Part shown: positions 16,203-26,800 of the stretch, piece after piece
Layout: each line of letters starts with the position of its first letter
Numbering within the stretch: the stretch's first letter is position 1
Assembly (NCBI GenBank): GCA_024636855.1
Contig: JAGXGG010000063.1
Location: forward strand, 1-48,704
Reading direction: 5' to 3'
Length of the DNA stretch: 48,704 bases
Origin: Ignavibacteriota bacterium
Lineage (GTDB): Bacteria; Bacteroidota; Ignavibacteria; Kapaibacteriales; UBA2268
Notes under the pieces: generated by a model
The model's database searches: none
The model's input: the letters and a program-made list of their open reading frames with translations, nothing else
Told to the model about the DNA's origin: nothing
Program-made: the position numbers and the translations under genes

Positions 16203-18242
16203 TCAACGTTTTAATGGTGTTGTGATCTCTACTATAACTGTTCTGTTATAAAACCTGCCTTCCGGAAGGTCATTATCATATATCAGTGTTTCCCCTACTC
16301 CTTTACTGAATATTATTTCAGGAACTACTCTTTCTTTGATAGCTTTCTCAACTGATTTTGCTCTGTCAATGGAAAGTTGATTATTGTACTCATCAGTTCC
16401 CAATTTATCAGTAAACCCAGTAATACTCACAGATGAATTCGTGTTTATTCTGTTTAAAATAGTTTTGAATGTACTTTCATTTTCCTCATTTATCAAAGGC
16501 ATATCATAGTCAAAGAAAATTAGATTGTATCTTTCAACGATAGAATCCTTTACTATTTCACCATCATAATATTTTGATTTTTTCTCATAAAATATAGGTA
16601 CTGCTGTGTTTGCTTCGTCAGTATTGCCTTCATTGTCAATTACTTTTAATTTCAAAGAAATATGATTTCCCTGTACATCTTTTCTTGCCAGTTCTATCAT
16701 CTTATTTCTGTCTAAATCCCACTGCATTGAACTTGAAGGGGACCCATTGCCACTTTTATTCCATAATTGAGTGTTGTCGATATAATTAGCTACCAAATCC
16801 CAGCTTTTTAGATTTTCATCATACTTTACATTAGCTTGCATTACAATTGACTTAGGGCTTACTTCACTATTATGCGTAATAAGTCTTACCGGCTCCAATA
16901 TATCAGAACTGTTTGAACTTAATTCAACTCTTCTGTTCTCTTCTCTTCCTTCGGCAACGTTCCTGTTTGAAATTTCCTCAGGTAACTCACGTGATTTCGT
17001 AATAATTCTGTCAGCCGGTATTCCCCAGATGTTTACCAAATAATCTTTTACTCTTTGTGCTCTTGAGGAAGCAAGTTTATTCTGATTACGTCCGTCGTCT
17101 GCCGGTTCTAAGCACCCTGTTACAGTAAGATTTGCATTAGTATTTTTCTGCATTCTACTACCGACAATATTCAGCATGTTATGATATACTGCTAAAACAG
17201 AATCTTGCAAAGTTGACTCATCAAAGTTATTTATTTCAGAGCTATTAAGGGTTATATATCTGTTTTGTAGTTCGGACTTTCCAGCATCAAAGAATATATA
17301 AGGCAGGATAGGAACATAATTGTTATTATTCTCTTCCGAGACTGTTACTTGTCCAAACTCCAGCATTGCACCGTTTTCCAATAGACTTTTGGCTTTAATT
17401 GATGCAATTGGACTAGGAGTAAACTTAGGTTCTGTAACCGGCTCTAGTGCAGGGGAAGGTTCCTTGATTATCACTTTTTCGGGAGTTCCTAATTCATATT
17501 TCAGAGCCAATCCTGCGTGTAACGTGCTTACCGACCAATCATTATTACTTAGAACATTTGTAAAAGGGAATATGTAACCTGCTTCCGGACTTAAATATAA
17601 ATTTTCAGCTATTAAAAAATCTGCACCAATCAATGCGTGAGCAGTTATCCTTAGATTTGTCTCTGTGTTAGGATTATCATCAAAATTTGCTGAAGCAATC
17701 TGCCTGGTGCTTTCACCATTTCTGAATTTTAATCCGAATGGCTGCTGTATCTCTTCAACTTGTGTATATGATGCATGTGTGGGGATAGCCACTCCAGGAC
17801 CAAGTGCCAGATATACTTTATCAGATACATAGTAAGCTCCCAATGCCTCAATCTGTACATAATCTAAAGAAACATCTAACTGATGCTCGGTTGTCAGGTA
17901 AACTAAGGTACCGTCATCTAGAGAAACTCTTGGTGGATCTTTTGGGGGCGCCTCAAAATCTCCATCTGCTTTATGAAAGAAAGCCCTTCCAAAAAATGAA
18001 AAGTTTGTGCCGAATGGTACTTCAATACTATTGCCAGCCATCCAACCTATTCCGGTTCCATCATCGAAAGTGCCACAAATAAGCATACCGTCATAGCTAC
18101 TAAACTGACCTGAGTGCATATTCAAAGCTCCTGCACCAAACATTCCTATTCGGATATTTCTTTCAGATTTTTCCTCTTGGGATAACAACGAGTTTCCCGC
18201 TATTAATAAAATAGCCGTCAAGATAAGTATAGTCTTTTTCAA
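16203..18242 (-). CDS. Outer-membrane barrel protein with two OmpA-like domains (TTG start)
   Basis: A 679-residue protein expected to sit in the outer membrane and bind peptidoglycan. Layout: signal peptide 1-22; beta-barrel-like region to about 250; proline-rich linker (EPSPALEPVTEPKFTPSPIA); first OmpA-like domain about 310-445; Ig-like insert about 450-555; second OmpA-like domain about 570-679. The second has the canonical GFTD Asp (612) and the IDRAK Arg (627) that contact diaminopimelate. The first keeps the Arg (SSRAQ, 394) but lacks the Asp (TVTGCLEPADD), so it may not bind peptidoglycan. The only start that keeps the signal peptide is TTG at 18242, 11 bases after the preceding stop, pointing to translational coupling. 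Clear paralogue of the 28664 protein (shared LLNI[VI]GSRM and LIYDNDLPEGR / LLYDNDLPQGR). Confidence 0.9.
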   Translation of the reverse strand: MKKTILILTAILLIAGNSLLSQEEKSERNIRIGMFGAGALNMHSGQFSSYDGMLICGTFDDGTGIGWMAGNSIEVPFGTNFSFFGRAFFHKADGDFEAPPKDPPRVSLDDGTLVYLTTEHQLDVSLDYVQIEALGAYYVSDKVYLALGPGVAIPTHASYTQVEEIQQPFGLKFRNGESTRQIASANFDDNPNTETNLRITAHALIGADFLIAENLYLSPEAGYIFPFTNVLSNNDWSVSTLHAGLALKYELGTPEKVIIKEPSPALEPVTEPKFTPSPIASIKAKSLLENGAMLEFGQVTVSEENNNNYVPILPYIFFDAGKSELQNRYITLNSSEINNFDESTLQDSVLAVYHNMLNIVGSRMQKNTNANLTVTGCLEPADDGRNQNKLASSRAQRVKDYLVNIWGIPADRIITKSRELPEEISNRNVAEGREENRRVELSSNSSDILEPVRLITHNSEVSPKSIVMQANVKYDENLKSWDLVANYIDNTQLWNKSGNGSPSSSMQWDLDRNKMIELARKDVQGNHISLKLKVIDNEGNTDEANTAVPIFYEKKSKYYDGEIVKDSIVERYNLIFFDYDMPLINEENESTFKTILNRINTNSSVSITGFTDKLGTDEYNNQLSIDRAKSVEKAIKERVVPEIIFSKGVGETLIYDNDLPEGRFYNRTVIVEITTPLKR

Positions 18243-18253
18243 TTCATATCTGC

Positions 18254-21200
18254 TTATTTTGTGAGAATTATTACCTTATTATATAACACCTGTGAACCAT
18301 CTTTTAATCTAACCACGTAAGTACCATTAGATAAATCCACGGTATTTATTTTAAACTCAGCTGCAGTTTTACTGCTTACATTTAAATTATGTTGATATAC
18401 TTTTTTTCCAATTTGGTCATATATTTCAATTTCAAATTCTTTATCCTCATTGTCATAAAGAAGAATATTCATTTCATTCCCTACTGGAAGAGGATATACA
18501 TTAAATATAGTAGCATTTTCTGTTAGAATTTGACTGTCTCGCCCACCGCAAAGACCTTCCACAAAAAACTCAGCATTATTTCCTGTTAGGCATACATTAT
18601 TTAATGTTTTATCTTCAATTTCGATAGTTGTAAAATGTGAGTTGCCTCTTAGTACTTCATACTCAATACCAAATGCTGCACCATCTGTAATTAAACCATT
18701 TTGCCATACAACTGTCATTTCAGCATTATTCATATTTCTCGATGTAATAACTGTATTTGCTTGATCAAGTGCTACACCTCCGTTTAATTCTACAATTCTT
18801 AGAGGGTATAGCATTGTTGAATTATAATTAGTGGTAACTTCAATATTTGTTAAAGGATTCCCCGCATCAACTCCACTGATATCATAAGGGACAATAAATC
18901 TTTCACCGGGGTCGTAATAATGCGTGATAACATTTGGTTTTATAACTATGTTAGGTAATATTTCAGCTTTTACTGGGATATCTGTACTGCCAAATGATCC
19001 GCCAATTTCGACTATTTCATTTATACTACCTGAATTATTACCCTTAATAGAAACAGTCAGAGTCATAGACTCCCTCGGATTCAGTGTTGTATCAATTGAA
19101 TTTGGTATTATTATAGGGGATGAAGGGTCTTCCTTTTTAATCCTGTCTATCGTCATTGTTTCAAAACTGCTTGGATTTTCGATAAGAATGACTTTCGTTA
19201 AAGAGTCCCCGGAGCATATAGTTCCGAAATCTAATTCAGAAACTGAGTATCTTATATTTTTTGATCTTACTACATAACATAAAGGTATAATTACTGTAGA
19301 ATCCTGATCTCCGTCGTGCTCAAATTGAACATCTATTTTGAAAGTACCTTCCGCAACAGGTGTAAAGTCGACAAATATCTCTTCATCTCCACCTTTAACT
19401 ATATTAAAAGGAAAGTTATTTGTTATACTGTAAAGATTAACATTACCACCAATGAACTGATATCCAGTAACAGTAATATCTCTGTCTCCGGGGTTTTCGA
19501 GTATTATCGATGCTTGATATGTATTTCCTTCTTCATAGACCAATGTGTCGCACCCGTTCGGACCATATCCGCTTAAATATTTCAATAACCCTGTTCCTGA
19601 AAGTCCGCTAGGATAAGCTCCATCAGCAATGTGTACTATTGCACTGCTAAGTATTCTGCCTCTTTCAGAAGGATTAAATCTAATACAAATTTCAAGAGTG
19701 CTGTCCGGCGGTATATTTACCCTTCCATTTGGACTGACTACAGTGTAGTTACCAGGAGGTGAGATTGAAATTGAGTCAATGTAGGTAGTATCGGTTCCAT
19801 TGTTTCTTATTGCTTCAAAACAGATTGTAGTATCAGTTCCAACAAAAATATCTCCGAATTCCTGTGAATTAGTAATTATTTCAAAAGAAGATTTAATACC
19901 CGTTCCTTCAAGTCTTACAGTATCTGTTAGGTAGCCAATATCAAATAGTACAAAACCACTGCGATTACCTTCAGCAGAGGGTCTAAACCACGCATTTATT
20001 CTACGAGATTGCCCAGGTTGCAATACAAAGTCAGAGGTGTCGCCGGTAAAGAAAAATTCTCCCGGGTTGCTCATTCTAAAACCATTTACTTTTACAGGCA
20101 GGAGCCAACTATTTGTGATTGTTATTGGAATGCTGTCAGATATTCGACCGACTTCCTCTGGGCTGAATGTAGCGTCATTGGCTGACAAGGGTTGATAGAC
20201 TTCAACTCCGTTCATAGCACCATCAGAATTATTCTTTCCACCGAATACCAGAGCTAAATTATTACCATCTATCGCAACTTCACGATTAGATCCTGATTCA
20301 ACAAGGTCTCCAAGTTGTGCCCAAATACCTGTGGGGGAAGAAGTAGTCGGAAGAGTATAATACTCTGTTTCCTTTATAGCACCAGATGAATTATTCCCAC
20401 CAACAGTCAAGTATGAAAGAGACGAATCAGTAATTCCACCTATAAAAGTGACGTCAGATTCAGCCCTTGGTCGAAACATATTAGCTGTGTATTTCCAGCC
20501 GGATTTAACATCATACCACTCGCAAGTGTTTTGGGCATCACCGTTTTCGTCATAACCACCTATTACTCTTGCAATACCACCTATATCTACAAAACTAGCT
20601 CCCAAATATCTGTATTCTCGTGGTGCAAAGGCATGGGAACTCCAGTCATTATTTTCAAAAAGTTCTGTTGTAGTGATAGAACCTTCTTCTCCTCCTGCTG
20701 TAATTACCAGATCATCACCATTTGCATCTAAGATGGTACCAAGAAAGTGACCGGCTCTTTCTTTTCCCATATTAGGTAACGAAAACAAGCGGTTTGTAGA
20801 AATTTCAATGTATTCAGATGATGCAACTTTAGAACCACTTCTAAGCTGTCCCCCAGTTTGTACAATTCCACCATTAATGATTATCCTACCAGACTTATCC
20901 CAGGCAGCTCTGCAGTCGCCTCTACCGATATCCATATCATCCAAACTGATCCAGTTAATATTGACCTGTCCATTTTGATAGTTTACCCTTTCTACTGACC
21001 TTACTGAGCTGTAGTTTCCTAAACTTCCTGAGTATCCGCCTATCACAAAAATAATTGCACCGTTATTGTCAGGTATTACTACAAGTGAATGATATGCTCT
21101 GGATGATGACATTGAAGTTACTTTTCTGTATTCACCTGTAATATGATTAAAAATATAGGCAGAGTTTACGGCATTCCCTAAAGAGTTAATCCCTCCACTG

Positions 21201-21355
21201 ATCAATATATTTCCATCAGGTAGAAGTATCGAATTGTGGCCATGTAGAGCTTCGGGAAATGTTGGTAATGATTGCCATTCGGGAATTGTGGTTTGGCTAT
21301 AATTCGTATAAAGCATAAAAATACAAGTGATAAAATATATTATTATTTTTTTCAT
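18254..21355 (-). CDS. Kelch-propeller / ASH / cohesin-like T9SS cargo protein
   Basis: A 1033-residue secreted protein and the first gene of the leftward operon. In order: signal peptide (about 1-20); Kelch-type beta-propeller to about residue 375, with blades such as GHNSILLPDGNILISGG, AYHSLVVIPD..IFVIGG and EVAIDGNNLALVFGG; ASH/choice-of-anchor-D modules (FSPEEVGRISDSIPITITNS, EFGDIFVGTDTTICFEAI, LDFGTICSGDSLTKVILI); a cohesin-like domain (PNVITHYYDPGERFIVPYDI); and a T9SS type A tail (IFNVYPLPVGNEMNIL .. IEIYDQIGKKVY .. LSNGTYVVRLKDG). Its ATG is preceded by an AT-rich spacer. The double-OmpA gene follows by 11 bases and another ASH giant after that, so these products probably work together at the surface. 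Function beyond surface display is unknown. Confidence 0.9.
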   Translation of the reverse strand: MKKIIIYFITCIFMLYTNYSQTTIPEWQSLPTFPEALHGHNSILLPDGNILISGGINSLGNAVNSAYIFNHITGEYRKVTSMSSSRAYHSLVVIPDNNGAIIFVIGGYSGSLGNYSSVRSVERVNYQNGQVNINWISLDDMDIGRGDCRAAWDKSGRIIINGGIVQTGGQLRSGSKVASSEYIEISTNRLFSLPNMGKERAGHFLGTILDANGDDLVITAGGEEGSITTTELFENNDWSSHAFAPREYRYLGASFVDIGGIARVIGGYDENGDAQNTCEWYDVKSGWKYTANMFRPRAESDVTFIGGITDSSLSYLTVGGNNSSGAIKETEYYTLPTTSSPTGIWAQLGDLVESGSNREVAIDGNNLALVFGGKNNSDGAMNGVEVYQPLSANDATFSPEEVGRISDSIPITITNSWLLPVKVNGFRMSNPGEFFFTGDTSDFVLQPGQSRRINAWFRPSAEGNRSGFVLFDIGYLTDTVRLEGTGIKSSFEIITNSQEFGDIFVGTDTTICFEAIRNNGTDTTYIDSISISPPGNYTVVSPNGRVNIPPDSTLEICIRFNPSERGRILSSAIVHIADGAYPSGLSGTGLLKYLSGYGPNGCDTLVYEEGNTYQASIILENPGDRDITVTGYQFIGGNVNLYSITNNFPFNIVKGGDEEIFVDFTPVAEGTFKIDVQFEHDGDQDSTVIIPLCYVVRSKNIRYSVSELDFGTICSGDSLTKVILIENPSSFETMTIDRIKKEDPSSPIIIPNSIDTTLNPRESMTLTVSIKGNNSGSINEIVEIGGSFGSTDIPVKAEILPNIVIKPNVITHYYDPGERFIVPYDISGVDAGNPLTNIEVTTNYNSTMLYPLRIVELNGGVALDQANTVITSRNMNNAEMTVVWQNGLITDGAAFGIEYEVLRGNSHFTTIEIEDKTLNNVCLTGNNAEFFVEGLCGGRDSQILTENATIFNVYPLPVGNEMNILLYDNEDKEFEIEIYDQIGKKVYQHNLNVSSKTAAEFKINTVDLSNGTYVVRLKDGSQVLYNKVIILTK

Positions 21356-21464
21356 ATTATGAATCTTAAGCGAATTTTAAATAACTAATTAATCTAAAAT
21401 AACATTAATTTCCAAATTATGAAATAATATTTAATAAAATATTAAAATTATACTCTTATGTTTT

Positions 21465-21695
21465 TTAAGTGGTTGTTAAATTTGCTTTTAGAATATACAT
21501 CGACAAGAGTTGATTAGGATGAGAATCTATTAACTGTAGTGCAGAAGTATCATTTCTTATCCTCTGAGAATTTATTTTCACTTTCTGGTCCAATATTTCT
21601 GAATGGTTACAATAATCGTTTCCTGGCCAAATCTGATGCGTGTGTAGAGCTACCAAATCGTCTTCAGCTATTACCCTAACGAATTCAATTGATTT
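21465..21695 (-). pseudogene. Remnant of an NTF2/SnoaL-like protein gene
   Basis: On the minus strand a short open stretch begins right after a stop codon. Its first 28 residues (SIEFVRVIAEDDLVALHTHQ and then IWPGNDY) resemble the conserved core of NTF2/SnoaL-like small proteins, in which a VIAE-D-LVA-H segment leads into a G-x-DxFR strand and an EHWD motif. Here those later motifs are absent and the reading frame continues with unrelated sequence to a stop at 21465. There is no upstream start. This looks like a decayed gene fragment in the 21356-21751 spacer; the rest of the spacer shows nothing recognisable. The family match is from memory. Confidence 0.5.
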
Positions 21696-21751
21696 TTAAG
21701 GATATTCGGACTGCATTCTGTTTGTTTTGTTCCAAACTCTTAACAATAACC

Positions 21752-22735
21752 TTATTTTATCATATCGCTAATATACTCAGCTATTCTTAGAGCTTCTGTA
21801 GCTTCTTTACCTGTCACAGATACATCTTTGTTGTTCTGTATAGCATCTACGAACGAGCTATGTTCTTCTTTTATTGCATTTATCTCAGGAACAACTGGCT
21901 TTTTAAAGTAAATATTTCTGTTCTTAGTACCTGCTTCTATACTACCTAGCATTGTTGCTGGTACTACATTGTCTGACTTCGGCATCTCACCATCTACTAT
22001 CTCGAATATCTCAACTTCTGGCTTCCCGAAATCGCAAGAGATATAAGTGTCCTGTTGGAAAAATCTCATCTTTCTCATTGGTCTTGCTGAAATTCTAGAT
22101 GCTGTTAGGTTAGCTACTGCACCATTCTCAAACGTCAATCGAGCGTTACAAATATCAGTAGTGTCAGTGATAACAGATACTCCATTAGCATCTATGCTCT
22201 TCACTTTCGATTTCACTAAATGAAGAACTATGTCTATATCGTGAATCATTAGGTCGTGGATTACCGATACATCAGTCGCTCTAGTCTTGAATTGAGCTAA
22301 TCTATGTGCTTCTATGAACATAGGATTCAAGCTATATGAACTAAGTGCAGCCAATGCGGGGTTAAATCTCTCTACGTGACCAACTTGTAGCTTCAGATTA
22401 TTCTTCTCAGCTTTATCACAAAGGTCTAGCCCTTGTTGATGTGTCTGAGCTATCGGCTTTTCTATGAATATATGCTTGCCTGCGTCTAGACATTTGTCCG
22501 CTATCTCAAAATGGTTTACAGTTGGTGCAGCTATGATAAGTGCATCACTATTTCTAATTGCTTCTTCTATTGTAGCAAAAGCAGTTACACCATGTTCGGT
22601 CGCTAGCTCATTGGCTCTTTCGGTATTGGCATCGTAAATACCTACTACATCAGCATTTTCGTTTTGCTTTAATAATTTCAAATGGATAGAGCCCAGATGA
22701 CCTGTGCCGATTACGGATACTTTTAATTTGCTCAT
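21752..22735 (-). CDS. Gfo/Idh/MocA-family NAD(P)-dependent oxidoreductase
   Basis: A 327-residue cytoplasmic enzyme of normal family length. Seen: Rossmann dinucleotide-binding start VIGTGHLGSIH, then IYDANTERA, the ALIIAAPTVNHFEIA segment, the family hallmark EKP (IFIEKPIAQ, about residues 92-98), and VGHVERFNPA leading into the C-terminal substrate domain with HDLMIHDIDIVLHL. Members oxidise or reduce sugars and related substrates. The GHLGSIH / HVERFNPA type is often found near lipid A and surface-sugar genes, so an aminosugar substrate is possible, but the substrate cannot be read from sequence. It follows the recombinase gene by 52 bases on the same strand; functional linkage is doubtful. 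Confidence 0.92.
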   Translation of the reverse strand: MSKLKVSVIGTGHLGSIHLKLLKQNENADVVGIYDANTERANELATEHGVTAFATIEEAIRNSDALIIAAPTVNHFEIADKCLDAGKHIFIEKPIAQTHQQGLDLCDKAEKNNLKLQVGHVERFNPALAALSSYSLNPMFIEAHRLAQFKTRATDVSVIHDLMIHDIDIVLHLVKSKVKSIDANGVSVITDTTDICNARLTFENGAVANLTASRISARPMRKMRFFQQDTYISCDFGKPEVEIFEIVDGEMPKSDNVVPATMLGSIEAGTKNRNIYFKKPVVPEINAIKEEHSSFVDAIQNNKDVSVTGKEATEALRIAEYISDMIK

Positions 22736-22787
22736 TGTTATTTTCTTTGTGATTTAGTAAAAAACTAAAATAAGAAAAATAATGGAG

Positions 22788-23678
22788 CTACGCTTTCGGG
22801 TGTGCATTTTTATAAGCGTTTTTCAATCGTTCTATAGATAAATGGGTATATACTTGAGTAGTTGATAATGAGCTATGTCCCAGCATCTCGCTAACTGAGC
22901 GAATATCTGCACCATTGTCAAGTAAATGTGTGGCGAAACTGTGACGCAATGTGTGAGGGCTTTTCTGTTTTATGTCAGTAACCATACCCATAGCATTGTT
23001 AATCTGTCTATAAGCTGTGAATCTATCTAGCTTAGTTCCATCTGGTTTTATGAATAGAGCTTTTTCTCTATTTGGGATATGCTCACGTACTTGCTCGTAC
23101 ATTCTCATTGTTTCTAGAGTTTTAGAGCCGATTGGTATATACCTTTCTTTATTACCTTTACCTAGTACCTTTAGCATTTTACCACTGAAATCAATTTGAT
23201 TGATTTTCAATTGCAATGCCTCGCTAATCCTCAAACCACAACAGTATATCAAGTCAACTAATGCTCTATCCCTTATTCCTTCGAAAGTATCACTATCAAA
23301 ATATTCGAGAAGAGTTTCGACTTCTTTTACTTGCATATAGTTTGGTAGCTTTTTCTCTTTTTTCGGTAGTATCACACTACTAGCAGGGTTCGATTCGATT
23401 AGTCCTTTTTTATAAAGAAATTTGAACAGTGACTTAACTGCCGATATTTTTAATCGTAATGATGTTTTTTTCAGCCCTTTGTCGTGCATATATCCTAGAT
23501 ATGGTGATATATCATCACCATCAAGCATAGAGACATCTATCTCGGTACCGAATGCTTCAGTCAGAAATTCATCAAATTGCCTCAAAGCAGTGATATAAGT
23601 GTCAATTGTGTTATTAGAATACCCTTTTTCTACTTGTAGGTATGCTATAAATTTTTCTATTGCTGTGTTCAAATTCAT
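22788..23678 (-). CDS. Tyrosine recombinase of the XerC/XerD type
   Basis: A 296-residue site-specific recombinase, likely one of the pair that resolves chromosome dimers at dif. Seen: N-terminal SAM-like core-binding domain (FIAYLQVEKGYSNNTIDTY), then the catalytic domain with all expected residues: Arg in CGLRISEAL (150), Lys in VLGKGNK (174), HTLRH (His 242, Arg 245), LGHSS (His 268) and the nucleophile Tyr in VYTHLS (277). It ends in the Xer-like AHPKA. Numbering is from ATG 23678; the frame stays open five codons further to a TTG, which I rejected because MNLNTAIEKFIAYL is the usual family start. It is transcribed away from the T9SS gene at 23812. Whether it is XerC or XerD cannot be settled here. 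No integrase-type extra domains or att repeats are seen. Confidence 0.93.
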   Translation of the reverse strand: MNLNTAIEKFIAYLQVEKGYSNNTIDTYITALRQFDEFLTEAFGTEIDVSMLDGDDISPYLGYMHDKGLKKTSLRLKISAVKSLFKFLYKKGLIESNPASSVILPKKEKKLPNYMQVKEVETLLEYFDSDTFEGIRDRALVDLIYCCGLRISEALQLKINQIDFSGKMLKVLGKGNKERYIPIGSKTLETMRMYEQVREHIPNREKALFIKPDGTKLDRFTAYRQINNAMGMVTDIKQKSPHTLRHSFATHLLDNGADIRSVSEMLGHSSLSTTQVYTHLSIERLKNAYKNAHPKA

Positions 23679-23811
23679 ACACACATAGCGCAAATAGTAT
23701 GCCTAAAAATCAATTTTATTAGAGAATACATTAATTTAATCTTTATTACTTCCTTATATTTACCTATATTAGTGTGCAATAATATTAATCATTCAATGAT
23801 TTTATAACAAT

Positions 23812-26800
23812 ATGAAAAAAATAATACTAGCTTTAGTTTTTATACTCCCGTTTATAGCTTTTTCACAAAGTCACTATATCATACCAGATATTGGTGCTCC
23901 CGATATGGCAGTCTATGTAGAGATGATTGCTCCACACGACCAGAAAGGATATTTTGGTGATGATGGTTTCTATCTACCAGGAGTAGATACAGAAGTACAG
24001 ATTAATGCAACAAAGAATTCACAGTACGTAACTTTCGGGCCTATGGTAGTATCTTGGGACGGGCGAGTAATCTCGACTCATATATTTATAGATAGATCGG
24101 CAAACCCGACTCTAACTACTGCCGACCTAGCTTATGAAGTGATAATCGAAATCACTGGTTCGACTGTTCCTGCAACTCGTACATTCAATTATTATATAGT
24201 AAAACCCCAATCATTGGGTAATAATGGTGATATCTCTGGAATAAATGAAACAGTATTAGGAGATGGCAATCTAGGTTTACGTTCCTCTAGAGGAGCTATG
24301 ATTGTTGATTCTTTGACTTTGAAGCCTAATACAATTTATTCTGTTTCTGTAAAAGACCCTGACGGCAACATAGCCAACGGTAATCAAGGATTCTTCCCTG
24401 TTATTATATTGAGCAAAGGACCAATAAAAGGTAATGGCTCCACAATCTCAGTTTCGGCACAAAGCAAAATTGCTGGACCGGGCGGCGGCGGTGGAGGAGG
24501 AAGGTTTGATGACTTCGGTCTCTTTGACAATTCGAGAGGTACTGATGGTGGAAGTGGATATACTGGAGGTGGAAAAGGTGGTTATAATGCATCAAGTGTA
24601 CCAGGTCAAACTGATGAATATAGAGAAATTGGAACAGGTACAGGTGGAAGAGGAATTAGCTATAATGGAGTAGCATTAGATGACCCAACTGGTGGATACG
24701 AAGCCTCTTATGGGGGAACAGGACATCCATTTGGGACTGTAGGTAAGCAAAGTACAAGTGGAAATGCTGCAGATTGGCAAGGAGGATATGGTGGAGGAAC
24801 TGGTTATAGAAATGTCACTCAAGGTGGTGCAGGTGGATTTGCAACTGCTGGTGGTGGTGCTAATGTAACTGGTGGAACAACTGGTGGAAAAATACAAGGT
24901 AACAAATCGTCAATTCCTTTAGCCGGTGGTTCAGGTGGAGCAGGAGGAAATCCTCAAGGACTAAGTGCCGAATCTGGTGAAGGTGGCGGCGGCGGTGGAG
25001 CTATCAAATTATTTGGTAGTGAAGTTGTAAATATAAAAATAGATGCAAATGGTCATAATGGAACAGATGGTGATGGAGCTGCTGATGGTGGCCCAGGCTC
25101 TGGTGGTGCTATTTCGCTTATGGGGAAAGTTGGCATAAGTGGTTTCGACCTTTCTGCAAAAGGTGGTTCAAGAAGTGGTAGGAATGGTGGTTCGGGTAGA
25201 ATCCGTTATGATGGGTATGATGGTATCAGCGACCCTAATTTCACACCTGCCGATGCATCTAATTATAGGGGTATAAGTACTGATACCTCAAAATATATCA
25301 AACCAAGACACAGATTATTCGGTACTCACAAAAAAGATGGTAAAGTAAAGCTATATCAAAAAACTAAAACTACAGATTGGACGCTAAAAGCAGATTTTAA
25401 CTCGCCTTCACCAGGTTGGGTAAATCCACTTGACTATGATGTCAATCACGAAGATGAGTATTATATAGTTGCTATACAAGAGGAAACACAAATAGTTGAT
25501 GACTATACTTATCAACCTAACTTCGTACTTTCTCAAGCGGCTACAAATATACTTCGCTTTGGTGATCAGAATATATATTGCCCAAAAGATACAACATTTG
25601 ATGTTATTAATTGTGCTAATGTCGTTTACGAAGACTCGATACAAATACAATCTATTGGTGGGGATTTCCTAAATATTATTGTTGAAGATAAATGGGTGTT
25701 TGGCGATAAAGGTTTTGAAATTCTTAATCTTGGTGACTATGATATTAGTCCGCAAGACCCGGATAGTTTATTCTACATTAAATTCAGATATACAAAGATA
25801 GCAGGTCAATCTGGGATAATAACAGATACATTGATATTATACAATAACTCACCTACTAAAGATAGCTGCCGTATTGCTGTAAATATCAATTTACAAGATG
25901 CTAAAGTATCATTTCGAAATCAAGCGAATAATACAGAGATAGATACTCTAGATTTGGGAATAATCTGTATTGGTGATATAGCAACTGGAAAATTTAATAT
26001 TAGAAATGAATCAGATTTTGATTTGACAAACATAAGTTTAGTCAAAAGTGGAATGGGACAAGAAACGGACTTCACAATTAATCCGAATACATTAACATCA
26101 ATAGGCAGTAGTTTAAATAGTCTTATAGATGTATCTTTCCAAGATTTGGATAATAATGCTTTTATAGATGGCGTAAGTATCCAAGTAATGGTTTACTCCG
26201 ATCAATGTGCCGATCCAATTGATTCGCTTGTTATCTCAATCAAAGTAGTAACAAGTGAACTAACATTGAGTGAAGCAGATAAGAGTTTGGATTTCGGTAG
26301 TGTACCTATTGGGCAAACAAAGGATATGACTGTAACTCTAACTAATACTGGTGACAAACCAGCTTTAATTCAGTTACCTACTGTCCCAGCTCCTTTCACT
26401 ATGATTTCTCCGACTGTTGGTTCATTCCCTATAGTGTTACAACCTATTAAAACAGATCCAACAGCTAAAATAGACTTTACATATAGATTTAGCCCAACTA
26501 CATCGGGTAATTTCTTAGATAGTACATTATTCAAATCAATTGCGGATAACTCAACTGGTAGCTGTGATTTCGAAATTAAAATGAACCTGACAGGTACTTC
26601 TACTTTAGCTGAGATTAGCTTTAGTGATACTCTAGATTTTGGATTAATGTATGAATGTCAGGATAGTACAGCTGATGCATTCATAACAAATGAATCTGCT
26701 TTCACTATCGCAATAGATACAGCAAATGCAAGATTCAATGGTGGCGATTTAGCTTATTTCAAATTCTTAGCAAAGCCAAGAACAATAAATGTTCAAAACC

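Noticed and set aside
23679-23693. TTG start five codons upstream for the recombinase
   Set aside because: The ATG at 23678 gives the usual Xer-family N-terminus, and the extra residues (RYVC) have no family counterpart.
24404-24897. Reading frames on both strands across the glycine-rich segment
   Set aside because: They are low-complexity shadows of the GGT/GGA-rich coding sequence of the giant gene at 23812.
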